DNA from: Streptomyces sp. PKU-EA00015
Lineage (GTDB): Bacteria > Actinomycetota > Actinomycetes > Streptomycetales > Streptomycetaceae
Reading direction: 5' to 3'
Length of the DNA stretch: 64,000 bases
Assembly: GCF_013387495.1 (NCBI RefSeq)
Contig: NZ_JABZEE010000006.1
Span: forward strand, 1-64,000
The notes under the pieces are model-generated. The model was given only the letters and a program-made list of their open reading frames with translations. It was not told where the DNA came from and did no database searches. Made by a program: the position numbers and the translations under genes. Positions 45,244-55,700 of this stretch are shown here, piece by piece. Each line of letters opens with the position of its first letter. Position 1 is the stretch's first letter.

Positions 45244-46791
45244 TCAGTTCTCCGGCCGTCCCTGATCGATTTGCCCGGTCTCCGCGTCCGCCGAACCGCC
45301 TTGCGCGGCACGCTCCGCCGCCACGGCCTCCTCCTCCGCGCTCGCCTCGGCCGCCAGCGTCTTTGCGTCGGCCGCGGGGATCGGCGCCGCCAAGGAGCCG
45401 AAGGACTGCCGCAGATCGGCAACCGACCCCTCACCGAGCACCCACGCCAGCGGCGCGTAGTGCACCTCGACACCCTGCGGCGAGCGCAGCAGCGGACGCC
45501 GCGCGCTGTCCGTCGGCCACTCCACGTCGCCCGTCGCCGTACGCGCCGCCACGGTCCAGAAATCCCCGGACCGGTAGGCACGTCCGGGCTCGAAGTACAC
45601 GAACACCCCGTCCTCCAGGGGCAGCCACACACCCTCCTCGATGCGCAGCGCCCCGCCGCGCGCCTTCGACGCGCCGCCCTTGCCCCGGCCCGAGGGCGGC
45701 CGGTGGTCCCAGCGCCGCAGATACGGGTTCAGCTCGGGACGCCGGCCCACCGAGGGGTGCGGCTCGTCCGACAGCCTCACCCGGCGGCCGGGCAGGTCCA
45801 GTTCCTCGACCCGCAGCAGCGGTTGCGGCTCGCGGCGGCTGGTGTACGCGGTGTCGGTGAACTCGACCCAGTCACCGACGTTCAAGTCGAGCTTGTCGTC
45901 GCCGCCGAGGGACGCCAACTCCACCCAGGTCCCGTCGAGTTCGTCGACCGGGAAGGTCACCGACCCGTTCTCCCTCGACCACTTGAACGTCGCGTCCTTC
46001 GCCGCCCCGCCCTCGTGGATCTCCACCCGGTACAGCTGGTTCTCCGGTCCGCGGTAGCGGGCGTCGGGCGGTACCGGGCACGGGTCCTCGTCCGCGCGGT
46101 CCGGACGCTCGCTGCGCGCCGCCATCCGTGCCGTCGGAGCCTGCGCCGCGGCCCACTTGTCGAACGCGGCCCGCACCTGGTCCTTCGTCGCCCCGTCCGC
46201 CAGCTCCAGCTCCGAGCCCGGCACCGGAACCACCTGCCAGACCACCTTCACCCGCGCCGCGGTGTCCGGCATGGCCGAGCCGAGCGCGACCTCCCGCAGC
46301 AGCGGGTCCTCGGCGGCGGTCACGACCCGCTCCCACACCTTCAGCGCCGCCAGGTACGGGAACTGGGTCGGCAGCCGGTCACCGGGCCGCTCCGGGTCCC
46401 GGTAGCCGTCCGGCTGGTCCCAGTACGTCCAGGTCGCCGGCGGCGCGGGACTGTCGGCGGCCTCGCCGTCCGCGGCCGGCTCCGTGACCGGGACGCCCGG
46501 GGCGGGACGCGTCGCGTCGAGGAGGATGCCGTCCACGTAGTAGCGGCCGCCGCCGATCGCCAGATCGTCCAGCTCCCGGCTGCCGCCCAGGAACTGCACC
46601 GCGAAACCGGTCGCGCCCTGCGGGCCGCCGTGCTGCCCGATCAGGTCGCGGGCGACGGTCCGGGCCCGGTGCAGCTGGATCGCCGTCTGCTCGTTGGAGT
46701 CCGCGTCCAGCTGGACCCGGCCCTGCTGGGCGATCACCGCCGAGTAGTGCCTCTCCGGCCGGAAGGTGACGCGGGAGATGTCTGCGTGCAT
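45244..46791 (-). CDS. DUF6519-family protein of the contractile injection system
   Basis: This 515-aa protein opens with MHADISRVTFRPERHYSAVI followed by QQGRVQLDADSNEQ, the signature of DUF6519 proteins found in phage-tail-like gene clusters. The rest is beta-rich with no membrane segment, and the tail is Ala/Glu-rich. A structural role in the baseplate or tail periphery is likely. The start at 46791 follows GAGGGGGA. It sits between the tail protein and the amidase in the same operon. Confidence 0.75.
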   Translation of the reverse strand: MHADISRVTFRPERHYSAVIAQQGRVQLDADSNEQTAIQLHRARTVARDLIGQHGGPQGATGFAVQFLGGSRELDDLAIGGGRYYVDGILLDATRPAPGVPVTEPAADGEAADSPAPPATWTYWDQPDGYRDPERPGDRLPTQFPYLAALKVWERVVTAAEDPLLREVALGSAMPDTAARVKVVWQVVPVPGSELELADGATKDQVRAAFDKWAAAQAPTARMAARSERPDRADEDPCPVPPDARYRGPENQLYRVEIHEGGAAKDATFKWSRENGSVTFPVDELDGTWVELASLGGDDKLDLNVGDWVEFTDTAYTSRREPQPLLRVEELDLPGRRVRLSDEPHPSVGRRPELNPYLRRWDHRPPSGRGKGGASKARGGALRIEEGVWLPLEDGVFVYFEPGRAYRSGDFWTVAARTATGDVEWPTDSARRPLLRSPQGVEVHYAPLAWVLGEGSVADLRQSFGSLAAPIPAADAKTLAAEASAEEEAVAAERAAQGGSADAETGQIDQGRPEN

Positions 46792-46837
46792 GAGTTGGGG
46801 TCCCCCTCGGGAAGTTCAGGCAGTCGTGAAAGTCGTG

Positions 46838-48991
46838 TCAGGTGACGGGGATGATCCCGGCGTCCGTACCGGCCGGGGTGTACTCGGCGAGCCGGGCCCG
46901 CAGGCTGTCCTCGCGCTGCGGTTCGTACAGGTCGTGGAAGACGCCCATCTCGGAGCCGTCGTCGGCGCCGCGCCGGATCTCCGGCGGGCACACGCCGGCG
47001 AGCCGGCCGTAGGCGGGCGTGCCGTACCGCTCGCTCTCGAAGAGAGGACGGACCGGCTCACCGCCCGCGAGGTCGGGCCGGCAGCGGTGCCGGCGCGGGG
47101 TGCGGGAGCCCGGCGGCACGTACGAGTACCGCAGGCAGCCGATGCCGCGCCGGGCGACGCGCATCCGCCCGGTGAAGACGCTGTTCTCGCCGATCTCCAC
47201 GGCATGCGTGTGCACTTCCCCGATCACCGTGGTGCGGTGGGCGTGCAGCACCGCGTGCGCGAGCCGGCAGTCGGGAGCGGACAGCGCCTCGCGGTCGTGG
47301 CCGGTGGCGTCCAGGATGCTGTCCCGGATGTGGAGCGGCAGCGGCTCGTGGTTCACCTCGTCCCCGATGACCTCGATCGTGCCCAGAACGCTGTGCTCGA
47401 TCTGCACGCACGCCGTCGTCCGCTCCAGCACCAGGCTCGGCTCCTCGGGGGAGTGCGGGTCGCACTCGGGCTCCAGCGACCATCCCGGCACCAGCGTGCA
47501 GTGCCGCAGCACCACCGCGCCCACCGGACCGCTCACATGCAGGCCGCGGCCGGTGACCAGCAGACCGTCCAGCACGATGCGCGGCGCCTCGCCCCCGCAG
47601 TCCTCCTCCCGCGCCCGGATGTTGAGCGCGTCGGGGCGGTTGCTGTACCAGTCGAGGAGGCGGATCACCGGGCGGCAGCCCTCCGCCGCCCGCAGCTCCA
47701 GCCGGTCGCCGCGCTCCAGGTCGAAGTCCAGCTGCTCCTGGTAGGCGCCGCTGTGCGTGATCTCGATGACGCCCTCGGGCCCGCACCGGCCCGCCCTGCG
47801 GTCCTCGCGCCACTCCTCGTACGCGTCCATGATCTTCTGATGGCCGCCGCCGGGGCCGACCCGGTAGACCTTCGCCGCCGGCGAGGTGTCGCGCTCCCGG
47901 GGGTACTCGCCGCCGCCGATGTCGTCGCCGAACGCGTAGTGGTACGTCACCCACACGCCCTGCCGCGGCGCCGAACGCGACCCGAACGCGATCCGTCCCA
48001 GCACCGGGTCGACCGCCACCTGGCCGCGCCGCGGCCGGTAGCGCCACTGGGACAGGTCCGCGACCACGATGTCCGACATCGGCACCGGCTCGTCCTGGCC
48101 GTCCCGCCAGATCGTGAAGCTCTTGCCCGGCCCGTAGTAGTCCGCGAGCCGGTCGGCGAGCTGGCGGCGCCGGATGTACGCGGGCACGTTGTCGATCGTG
48201 GCGATGTGCGTCGCCGACGGCTCAGGCACCGGATTCGTCACCAGCGGGGCGTCGTTGCCGAGGATCGAGAACGTGTAGAGACTGCGCGCACGGTCGATGC
48301 AGTACGCCGGGGCCCGGTTGAGGTGATACGGCTTCAGCCGCCACACGAACAGGCCCACTCCCGCGGGCGTGTACCCGCCCGTGCGTCGTGCGGAGCCCGC
48401 CCTGCGCACGTCCACCGACCGTGCGGTGTTCCCGAACGGGCCGCCCGCCAGATCCAGTTCGGCGCCCTCCCGTACGTCGGCGAGCCGGCCGCGCCCGGCC
48501 CGGCGCACATCGGCGGCCGCCGGCCCAGACCCGTACAGCTTCACCGGCTGGTGGTGGGAGACGAGCCGCGAGAACTCCACGGCCCTCGCCGGCCATCCCC
48601 CGATCTCCTGCGCCAGCTCCTCCAGCAGGTGCAGTGTGCCCTTGCGGCGCCGGTTGGCGACCGTGGCCGCCACGTCCCGGCGCGGCGCGAGGGCCTCGGC
48701 GAGAGCGCCGCGAGAGGCGTCCCGGCCCGCGTCGCCGAGCCCGTCGGTGCGCACCCTCTCGTAACCGGGGAGCGGCCTGTAACCCACCAGGTCGCCGATG
48801 TACGGCAGCACCCAGGGCGCGGCCGTCTCCACGAACAGGTCCTCGTAGCCCTGCTCCACCCGGTCGCGCACCAGGTCGGCCTGCTCGGCGATCACCGCGA
48901 GCAGCGCCCGCAGGGGTTCCCCGGCCTCGGCGTCCCGGAGCCGGTGCCACTGGGGGAGCAGCTCCGCGAGCCCGTCCGGTTCCCTGCTCAT
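46838..48991 (-). CDS. gpI-like tail protein with beta-helix region
   Basis: This 717-aa protein has an N-terminal third resembling phage P2 gpI-type tail proteins of injection systems (LAELLPQWHRLRDAE, ETAAPWVLPYIGDLVGYRPL, NRRRKGTLHLLEELA). A later region (about residues 440-600) has repeated short beta segments such as IVLDGLLVTGRGLHV, VVLRHCTLVP and LHIRDSILDA. These read like a right-handed beta-helix, the fold of many fibre or receptor-binding parts. ATG 48991 has AAAGGAG upstream. It may form a baseplate-attached fibre. Confidence 0.75.
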   Translation of the reverse strand: MSREPDGLAELLPQWHRLRDAEAGEPLRALLAVIAEQADLVRDRVEQGYEDLFVETAAPWVLPYIGDLVGYRPLPGYERVRTDGLGDAGRDASRGALAEALAPRRDVAATVANRRRKGTLHLLEELAQEIGGWPARAVEFSRLVSHHQPVKLYGSGPAAADVRRAGRGRLADVREGAELDLAGGPFGNTARSVDVRRAGSARRTGGYTPAGVGLFVWRLKPYHLNRAPAYCIDRARSLYTFSILGNDAPLVTNPVPEPSATHIATIDNVPAYIRRRQLADRLADYYGPGKSFTIWRDGQDEPVPMSDIVVADLSQWRYRPRRGQVAVDPVLGRIAFGSRSAPRQGVWVTYHYAFGDDIGGGEYPRERDTSPAAKVYRVGPGGGHQKIMDAYEEWREDRRAGRCGPEGVIEITHSGAYQEQLDFDLERGDRLELRAAEGCRPVIRLLDWYSNRPDALNIRAREEDCGGEAPRIVLDGLLVTGRGLHVSGPVGAVVLRHCTLVPGWSLEPECDPHSPEEPSLVLERTTACVQIEHSVLGTIEVIGDEVNHEPLPLHIRDSILDATGHDREALSAPDCRLAHAVLHAHRTTVIGEVHTHAVEIGENSVFTGRMRVARRGIGCLRYSYVPPGSRTPRRHRCRPDLAGGEPVRPLFESERYGTPAYGRLAGVCPPEIRRGADDGSEMGVFHDLYEPQREDSLRARLAEYTPAGTDAGIIPVT

Positions 48992-49013
48992 GCGGCGCTC
49001 CTTTCATACGTGT

Positions 49014-52000
49014 TCATGCGGTGACCTCCGTGAGAATGAGCGTGTCCGCCACGTGGGGGGACAGCAGGACGAGCTGGGCCGGGCGGACGCCGCGGAAGAC
49101 GCACACGGCGCGCCCCTTCGCCAGCCGCCGGGTGTCGGTGACGTCCGGGTTGAGGCGCAGCAGTTCGGACAGCGGGATCCCGTACCGGGCCGCCACCCCG
49201 GTCAGCGTCTCGCCCTCGTCGGCGGTGACCGTGTGCACGTCCTCGTCGTACGCGGCGAGCCGTGCCGGGACCGTCGGCCGCACCTCGGTGAGCCCCTCGG
49301 CGAGGCGGGTCAGGCCGTCGGGCGTGAGCGACGCCGGGACCCCGCCGAAGACGTCCACGTCGACGAAGTCGACGCCGGGCACCCGGTGCGCCGTCGCCAG
49401 CACGTCGGACAGCTGGGCGGGACTGCCCAGTTCGCGCCGACCGGGTCCGAACTCCCGTAGCAGCGCCTGCCGCAGCCTCGGCTCCACCACCCGCCAGCTG
49501 TGGTCCGGCGCGACCTTCACCTTCGCCGCGATCAGCAGGAGCACCAGCTCCCGCACGTCCACCCGCACAGGCAGCCGCGAGTCGCCGTACTCGGCCAGCG
49601 AGGAGCGCAGGGCGCGCAGCACGTCGGAGTCCCCGGCGACCGGGATGTCGTCCACCCCGGCGACCGTCACGTGCAGCACCTGCCGACGGCCGTCGAAGAC
49701 CTCCCGTGCCACCGCCCGGCCGATCCCGGCCCGCGACCGTGCGAAGTCCTCGTAGTCCGCGACCGACACGAGCCGGTCGAGCGCGGACACCGCGAGCGGC
49801 ACCGTGCGGCGGGTCAGCGAAGGCCCGTCCGCGTCCGCGCCGCCCGTGGCGGGCTGCGGATTGGTGACCCCTGTGACGCCCAGCGGCCGCGTGACGGCCT
49901 GGGTGATGCGGTTCGCCCTGACGTTGGCCGCACGGCCGGTGCCGAAGCGGTAGCGGGCGCGGACGTTCTCGCTGCCGCTGGGCAGGCGCGCCCCGTGCAC
50001 CCCGTCGCCGAACGTCACCGTCGTACGGCCGTCGGCCGTCGTGCCCGTGACGTACACTCTCTCGGTCGGGCCGCGCCCGGCGAGACTGTCCACCTCGTGC
50101 CACAGCAGCCCGTCGACACGGACCTCCAGCACGGGCGTCGCCCCCAGAGGGGTGTCGGCGGGCAGCCATGTCAGGGGCGACTGCCACAGGGCGAACGTCT
50201 GGTTCGGCCGGTTCGCGTCCCCGCTGCCGATCGGCTCGTCACGGCTCTCGCCGTGCGTCGCCGGCACCACGTTGCCCAGCACGCGCACCGTGTCACGGCG
50301 GTAGCGGTAGGCCAGCTTCGACGTCAGCGACAGCCGGGTGTGCACATGATCGCCCGGCAGGCGCCGATCGACGACCTGCTCCACATCCGCGATCACCACC
50401 AGTTCCGTGCCCATGACCCCTGACGCCGCCGGGGACTGCGGCAGCACGTCCGTCCGTTCCCCGGAGACCACCAGGTGGCGACCCGGACGCAACCCGTCGT
50501 ACAGCTCCGCGAGTTCGATCTCGTCGCCGTGCACGTCCTCGCCGAGCGGCTCACCCGCGAGCCGCAGGGTCTGACCGCCCGCGTGCACCGTGGTGTCGCG
50601 GATGTTGGACAACAGCACGTCGTGCTCGTCGAGCCACGGGTCGGCCAGCGTCAGCTCCGTGCCCCGGCCGGTGATGCCGTAGTTGGTGTAGACGGCCGTG
50701 CGCACGGCCGTCACCCGAGTGGTGACGAAGCCCAGCCGCGCGTCGCCGGGGATCCCGTCCGGCCCTTCCGCGCCCTTGCGGGGACGCTCGATCGCCACCC
50801 AGCTGCCGACCGTCACCGAGTCCTGCACCGAGTCCAGCGGCAGCACATGACGGTTCGCCGGCTCCGGCACCGTCGCGATACCGACCACGACGTTCGCCGG
50901 CTCGCTGCCCACCGTGTAGCTCACGGTCAGCTCCATGCCCCCGTGCCGGACCTGGCGGCGCTCGCCCGGGGCGAGCCGCCAGTTCACCGGCTCGCCGTTC
51001 TGCACGGCCACGTGCACGCGGCCGTCCTCACCGGGACGGGACACGAACAGCGTCCGCTCCGGCAGGCCGTCCGACAGCTGTGCCGTCACGCCCGGCTCCT
51101 GGGAGTCCGCGGGCCGCCTGCTCAGCCAGCTCAGGTCGTGGTCCTGGCCCGACCGCGTGCGCAGCGTGATCCTGCCGGGCCCCAGCTCGAACGACTTGTC
51201 CGCCGGCAGGTTCTCGGCCACCTGGACCGACGAGCCCGTCTCGGTGTGCTGGAACTCGGCACGCTGCGGCACCCGCCCCGACGGGTCGTACACGATCCGC
51301 ATCGTCGTCAGCGCCGCGCCCGTCAGAGGCCAGTCTGCCTGCCGGACCACCCGGCCGCGCTCGTCCTGCACCGGCCGCAGGGGAGCCGTCGCACCGAACG
51401 GCGCCGCCGTCACCCGCATCGCCTGCAGCTCGGTCAGCAGAGCGGGTGCGGTCGGGGCGGACCGCCGCCACGCCGCGTACATCCCGTCGGCCACCCGGGG
51501 GTCGAGCGCGGACAGCAACTGCGCGCCCAGCTCCGAACCCGCCGCCGGAAGCCGGTCCTGGGGCAGCGCCCGGGCGCCCGCGCCCGGCCGCACGTCACGG
51601 GTCCGCAGCGCGGGCAGCACCGCGCCCAGCGCCCGCAGGGCCGCGGCGCCGCCGGACACCTGCTCCTCCGGCCGGGGCGCCGGCCGGGACGGCTCCAGAT
51701 CGGCCGCCCGCTCGCGCAGATCGCCGACCACGGCCTCCAACTGCTCGAACCAGGCCGCCACGTCCTCGTACGCGGCGGCCACCGCCTGCGCCTCGGCGAG
51801 CCGTTCGTGCGGACCGGCGAGCAGGGACGCGAACGCGGCGGGCGTGGTGACGGTGTCGAGGCCCGCCCGCAGCGGGGCGAGCACCTGCGCGTCGAACTCC
51901 TCGATGTACCGGCTGACGGGACGCGGATTGGGGTTGTCCGGGGCGGGCTCGCCGTCCTCGGTCGCCCGGTCGTCCTCCGTGATCCACCGGCGCAGCTCGT

Positions 52001-52784
52001 CCACCAGCTCGCCGAGCGTGGGCGGCGCGGACCGCGGCAGCGCGACCGCGGTCACGTCGTCGTCGCGGTCCACCCGGGTCCGCGCGACCGGCAGCAGCAG
52101 CCGCTGCCCCGCCGGCCCGCCCTCCTCCCCGGCGAACACGAACAGCAGCCGGTCACCCGTGCTCAGCCCCGTGGACGTACCCGCGACGAAGATCTCCGAC
52201 CGCCGCCCGAGATCGTCGGGCGTGAGCAGCGAGGGCCTGCGCCGGCGCACCGCCAGCTCGTTCCACGCCGCCCGCGCCACCATGTCCTCGCTCGTCTCGA
52301 ACACCTGCGACTGCTCGTTGGAGGAGGTGGGCACGCTGTTGCTCCGCGCACCCCGCGGTATCAGCACGGACAGATCCGGCTCCCGCGGATCCCGGTCCAG
52401 GGTGTACGCGAGATGCGTGTCCGCCGCGATGCCCGGCCGCGGCCGGTGCCCCACCAGCCTGCCCAGCAGCGCCAGCGAGCGGTGCTCGTTCGCGGTGCGC
52501 AGATACGCCTCGTCCGCGATCCGCTCCGCATGGAAGGTCAGCAGGTCACCGACCACCGCCCACGCGTCCAGGAGTCCGATCGCCGGATCGTCCGGCGTAC
52601 GGACCGTCAGCCCGCGCAGCGCCGGATAGGCGGGCGAGGCCAGCCGGTCCAGCATGGCCGCCAGGAACGAGCCGTACTCGCCCACGCGGTAGTCCAGCGC
52701 GTCCCGGCCCGGAGGGTTGTACAGGGCCCGCGGGGCGCGGCGCTCGTCGTGCCCGCCGCAGCCGCAGCCGCACGTGCCGCTCAT
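49014..52784 (-). CDS. large baseplate assembly protein with C-terminal LysM
   Basis: This 1256-aa protein starts at ATG overlapping the previous stop (ATGA), with GGAGG upstream. It opens with a Cys-rich segment MSGTCGCGCGGHDE and continues with NPPGRDALDYRVGEYGSFLAAM and LLDAWAVVGDLLTFHAERI, the pattern of the putative baseplate assembly family seen in injection systems. The region near residues 880-1150 resembles baseplate J/gp6 wedge proteins. Residues about 1181-1222 form a LysM-like module (VTADEGETLTGVAARYGIP). It should be a wedge component of the baseplate. The open frame continues upstream of 52784, but that part overlaps the neighbouring gene. Confidence 0.85.
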   Translation of the reverse strand: MSGTCGCGCGGHDERRAPRALYNPPGRDALDYRVGEYGSFLAAMLDRLASPAYPALRGLTVRTPDDPAIGLLDAWAVVGDLLTFHAERIADEAYLRTANEHRSLALLGRLVGHRPRPGIAADTHLAYTLDRDPREPDLSVLIPRGARSNSVPTSSNEQSQVFETSEDMVARAAWNELAVRRRRPSLLTPDDLGRRSEIFVAGTSTGLSTGDRLLFVFAGEEGGPAGQRLLLPVARTRVDRDDDVTAVALPRSAPPTLGELVDELRRWITEDDRATEDGEPAPDNPNPRPVSRYIEEFDAQVLAPLRAGLDTVTTPAAFASLLAGPHERLAEAQAVAAAYEDVAAWFEQLEAVVGDLRERAADLEPSRPAPRPEEQVSGGAAALRALGAVLPALRTRDVRPGAGARALPQDRLPAAGSELGAQLLSALDPRVADGMYAAWRRSAPTAPALLTELQAMRVTAAPFGATAPLRPVQDERGRVVRQADWPLTGAALTTMRIVYDPSGRVPQRAEFQHTETGSSVQVAENLPADKSFELGPGRITLRTRSGQDHDLSWLSRRPADSQEPGVTAQLSDGLPERTLFVSRPGEDGRVHVAVQNGEPVNWRLAPGERRQVRHGGMELTVSYTVGSEPANVVVGIATVPEPANRHVLPLDSVQDSVTVGSWVAIERPRKGAEGPDGIPGDARLGFVTTRVTAVRTAVYTNYGITGRGTELTLADPWLDEHDVLLSNIRDTTVHAGGQTLRLAGEPLGEDVHGDEIELAELYDGLRPGRHLVVSGERTDVLPQSPAASGVMGTELVVIADVEQVVDRRLPGDHVHTRLSLTSKLAYRYRRDTVRVLGNVVPATHGESRDEPIGSGDANRPNQTFALWQSPLTWLPADTPLGATPVLEVRVDGLLWHEVDSLAGRGPTERVYVTGTTADGRTTVTFGDGVHGARLPSGSENVRARYRFGTGRAANVRANRITQAVTRPLGVTGVTNPQPATGGADADGPSLTRRTVPLAVSALDRLVSVADYEDFARSRAGIGRAVAREVFDGRRQVLHVTVAGVDDIPVAGDSDVLRALRSSLAEYGDSRLPVRVDVRELVLLLIAAKVKVAPDHSWRVVEPRLRQALLREFGPGRRELGSPAQLSDVLATAHRVPGVDFVDVDVFGGVPASLTPDGLTRLAEGLTEVRPTVPARLAAYDEDVHTVTADEGETLTGVAARYGIPLSELLRLNPDVTDTRRLAKGRAVCVFRGVRPAQLVLLSPHVADTLILTEVTA

Positions 52785-55700
52785 CGCGCACCTCCGCCGA
52801 TCTCGATGGACAGCAGCCCGTTCTCGGGCCGGTCGGGGTCGTTGTCGCAACGCGCGATCTCCAGCGGGCCGAGCCGCAGCACGCCTGCCTCCAGTGCCGT
52901 GTCGTCCGTCTCCTGCGCGGGCCCGGCGTCGAAGAGCCGGGCCAGCCTGGTCACCCGCACGCTCTCCACGCCCCGCACGGCCGCCGCCGCGGCCACCAGG
53001 CGGCTCAGCCGCACCGGTTCGCCGAACGACAGCGCGTCGGGGTGGAAGAAGCCGAGCCGTCCGCCGGGCAGCCGCCGGCTGCCCAGCAGCCGGTGCAGCT
53101 CGGCGAGGATCTGCCCGTGCTGGTGGCCGGGAGCCGCGCACACCCACAGCGCGATGTCCAGCGGCACCCTGCGCGCCGGGCCGACCACGAGGTCGTGCCC
53201 GATGCGCCGGTACGCCTCCAGCCCGTACGCCACCGAGTCGAGCAGCCGCTGCGACGGCTCACCCGCGCCCAGGGCGTCCACGGCCACATGGGCCTCCTGC
53301 ACACTTCCCGTCCAGCGGATCTCCGCCGCCGCCCGCTGCACACCCGGCAGCGCCGACGCCAGCGCGGCGTAGTCGTCGGCGGTCACCGCGCGCAGCCGCG
53401 AACGCCGAAGATCCAGCGGCGCGAGCTGACGCACCTGCTCCAGCGGCTCCGGCTCGGTGCCTCCCACCGCCGGAAGCGGATTGCGCACCCCCGCCACCGG
53501 CATCGCCTCGCCCGCCTCCGCCACGTGCGGATCCCGGCACAGTACGAGGTGGTTGATGGCCTCCGCGCCCACGTTGCCCGCCGTGCCGCCGCCGAGCCGG
53601 TAGTGCAGCTCCAGACGGGCGCCCGGCCGCGGCCGCGCCCCGTGCCGCCCGTCGCCGAACCGCAGCGCGATCCGGCCGTCGTCCTCCAGCTCCCCGACGA
53701 AGTGCCGGTCCCGCTTCCCGCTCGCCAGCAGGTCACGCCGAGCCGTCCACTCCTCGTCCCGCTCCGCGTCGACCACCCGCACCGCGGGCAGCGCCTGACG
53801 CGGGTCCTGGACGAGGGCCGCCGCGGGGCCTCGCAGCTCCGGCTCGTCGGGGTGCAGCCCCGCCGCGTACACCGGACCCCAGGTGTGCGCGACCTCCCAG
53901 GCGATCCCGCCGTCGAGAACGGCGCCCGCGCGGGCCCGGGCCGTCAGCACCTCCAGCCGCCGCAGCTTCGGGGCCAGCAGCCGCTCGCTGCGGTGCAGCA
54001 GCTCCCGCAGGGCGGGCACCGGCCGGCGGCGCAGCTCCAGCCGTTCGAGCACCTTCAGCCCGAACAGAACCGTCAGCTCGGCGATCTCCGCCTCGGCCAG
54101 ACCGTCGCGGTCACGGGCGCTGCGCCACAGCTCCACCAGCCGCTGCCGCACCCGCTCCGGGACGGCCGCGAGCCGGGCCGCCTGCCCGCCCGACACGTGC
54201 GCCGACAGCGGGAACGGCACCGACTGGACCACGGGGGAGTGGTGCAGCACTGGACGGAACCGCGGGCGGATGCCCGGATACACGACCTGCGCCAGCAGCG
54301 TCTCCAGCGCCTCCGCCTGCTCGTACGCGGTGCCCGGCACGACCTTCTCGCGCCGCCGGCCCGCCAGTTCCAGACCCAGACCGGCCCGCCCGGTCGCGTC
54401 CTCGCCGACGACCGCGAACAGCTCCCGTATCTGTCCGGCGGTCAGCAGCCCGCCGTGCCGCGTCTGGTCCATGCGCGCACCGATCAGGTCCGCGACGGCG
54501 TTGCCCGCGTCCCGGTCCGGGCAGCCGAAGCCGGACGGATCGCACGAGCCGAGGACGGCGGGCTCCGCCGGCACGGTCACCGTCTCCGCCGTGCCCTCGC
54601 AGAACGTCAGGGAACGTCCGTGGTCGACGAGCGCCACGTTGCCGCGCGCCACACTCACGTCGGCCACCGGCTCACAGTCCCTGCCGCCCCGCGTGGACAG
54701 GCACACCGGGAACGTGAGCGCGTCCTCCTGCGCCCATGTGACCTCCAGCACCGGCTGGTCGCACAGGGCGTCCACCACCGGGGTGACGGAGGTGAGCCGC
54801 ACCGCCTGCCGGTGCGACGGGTCGGCGTCACCGGGCGTGCCCGAGACCGGCCCGCGCACCTCCTCGATCAGCAGCAGGTCGCCCGGCGCGAGACACAACT
54901 CCCTGACGGAGCACTCCTCGTCGGCCCACGCGTCGCGCAGCGTCGCCGACGTCGCCCCCCTCGGCAGCGAGCACACCTCGCCGCCCCAGGTCCAGAATCC
55001 GATGGTGTTGTGCGCCGGGCGCAGCACCAGAGGCTCGGCCGCCACGACCGGCTCGAACACCTCGACCGACCCGCGCTCCCCGAGGACCGCCAGATCCCCG
55101 TCGTCGATCACCGTGCCGATCTCGGGCCGGTCCCTCGGGCCGAGCCGCGCGACGTCGACCGCGGCGAACCGGAAGGTGCCCGGCAGCAGGGTCAGTTCGC
55201 GCGCCACCTCGACGGTCACGAACGCGCGGGCGTTGCACCCGTCGTGCATCGGATAGTCGATCAGCCGCACATGCCGGCGCACCGACACCCGCCGCCGCGC
55301 GGTGTCGAGATACGCCTCCGTCGCGACCGCGTCCTGCTGGTAGCTGATCCGGTCGGCGGTGTGCGCCAGCAGCTCCACCAGCGTGACACCGAGATCGGCC
55401 GGGTTGCGCTCCACCCAGTCGGGAGTGGTCAGCGCGAGCCGGTCCAGGATCAGCCGGCGGATCGTGTCGTAGTCGCGCGCCGTGTAGTCGACGACAGGTG
55501 CGGCCGGGAAGTCCGGCGGGCAGTCGCCCGGCTCGTCCTTGCAGTCGAACGGGGTGGGGCAGTCCGGCCGGAACGCGAACCGGGCCGAGAAGTACCGCTG
55601 GTCGAAACCGGGGAACGGCTCCGTCCCCGGCCGCCCGTAGGGATCGGTGTCCACCACCGACAGCCGGTACCGGCTCGTGTCCCCGGTGCGGTCCAGCGTC

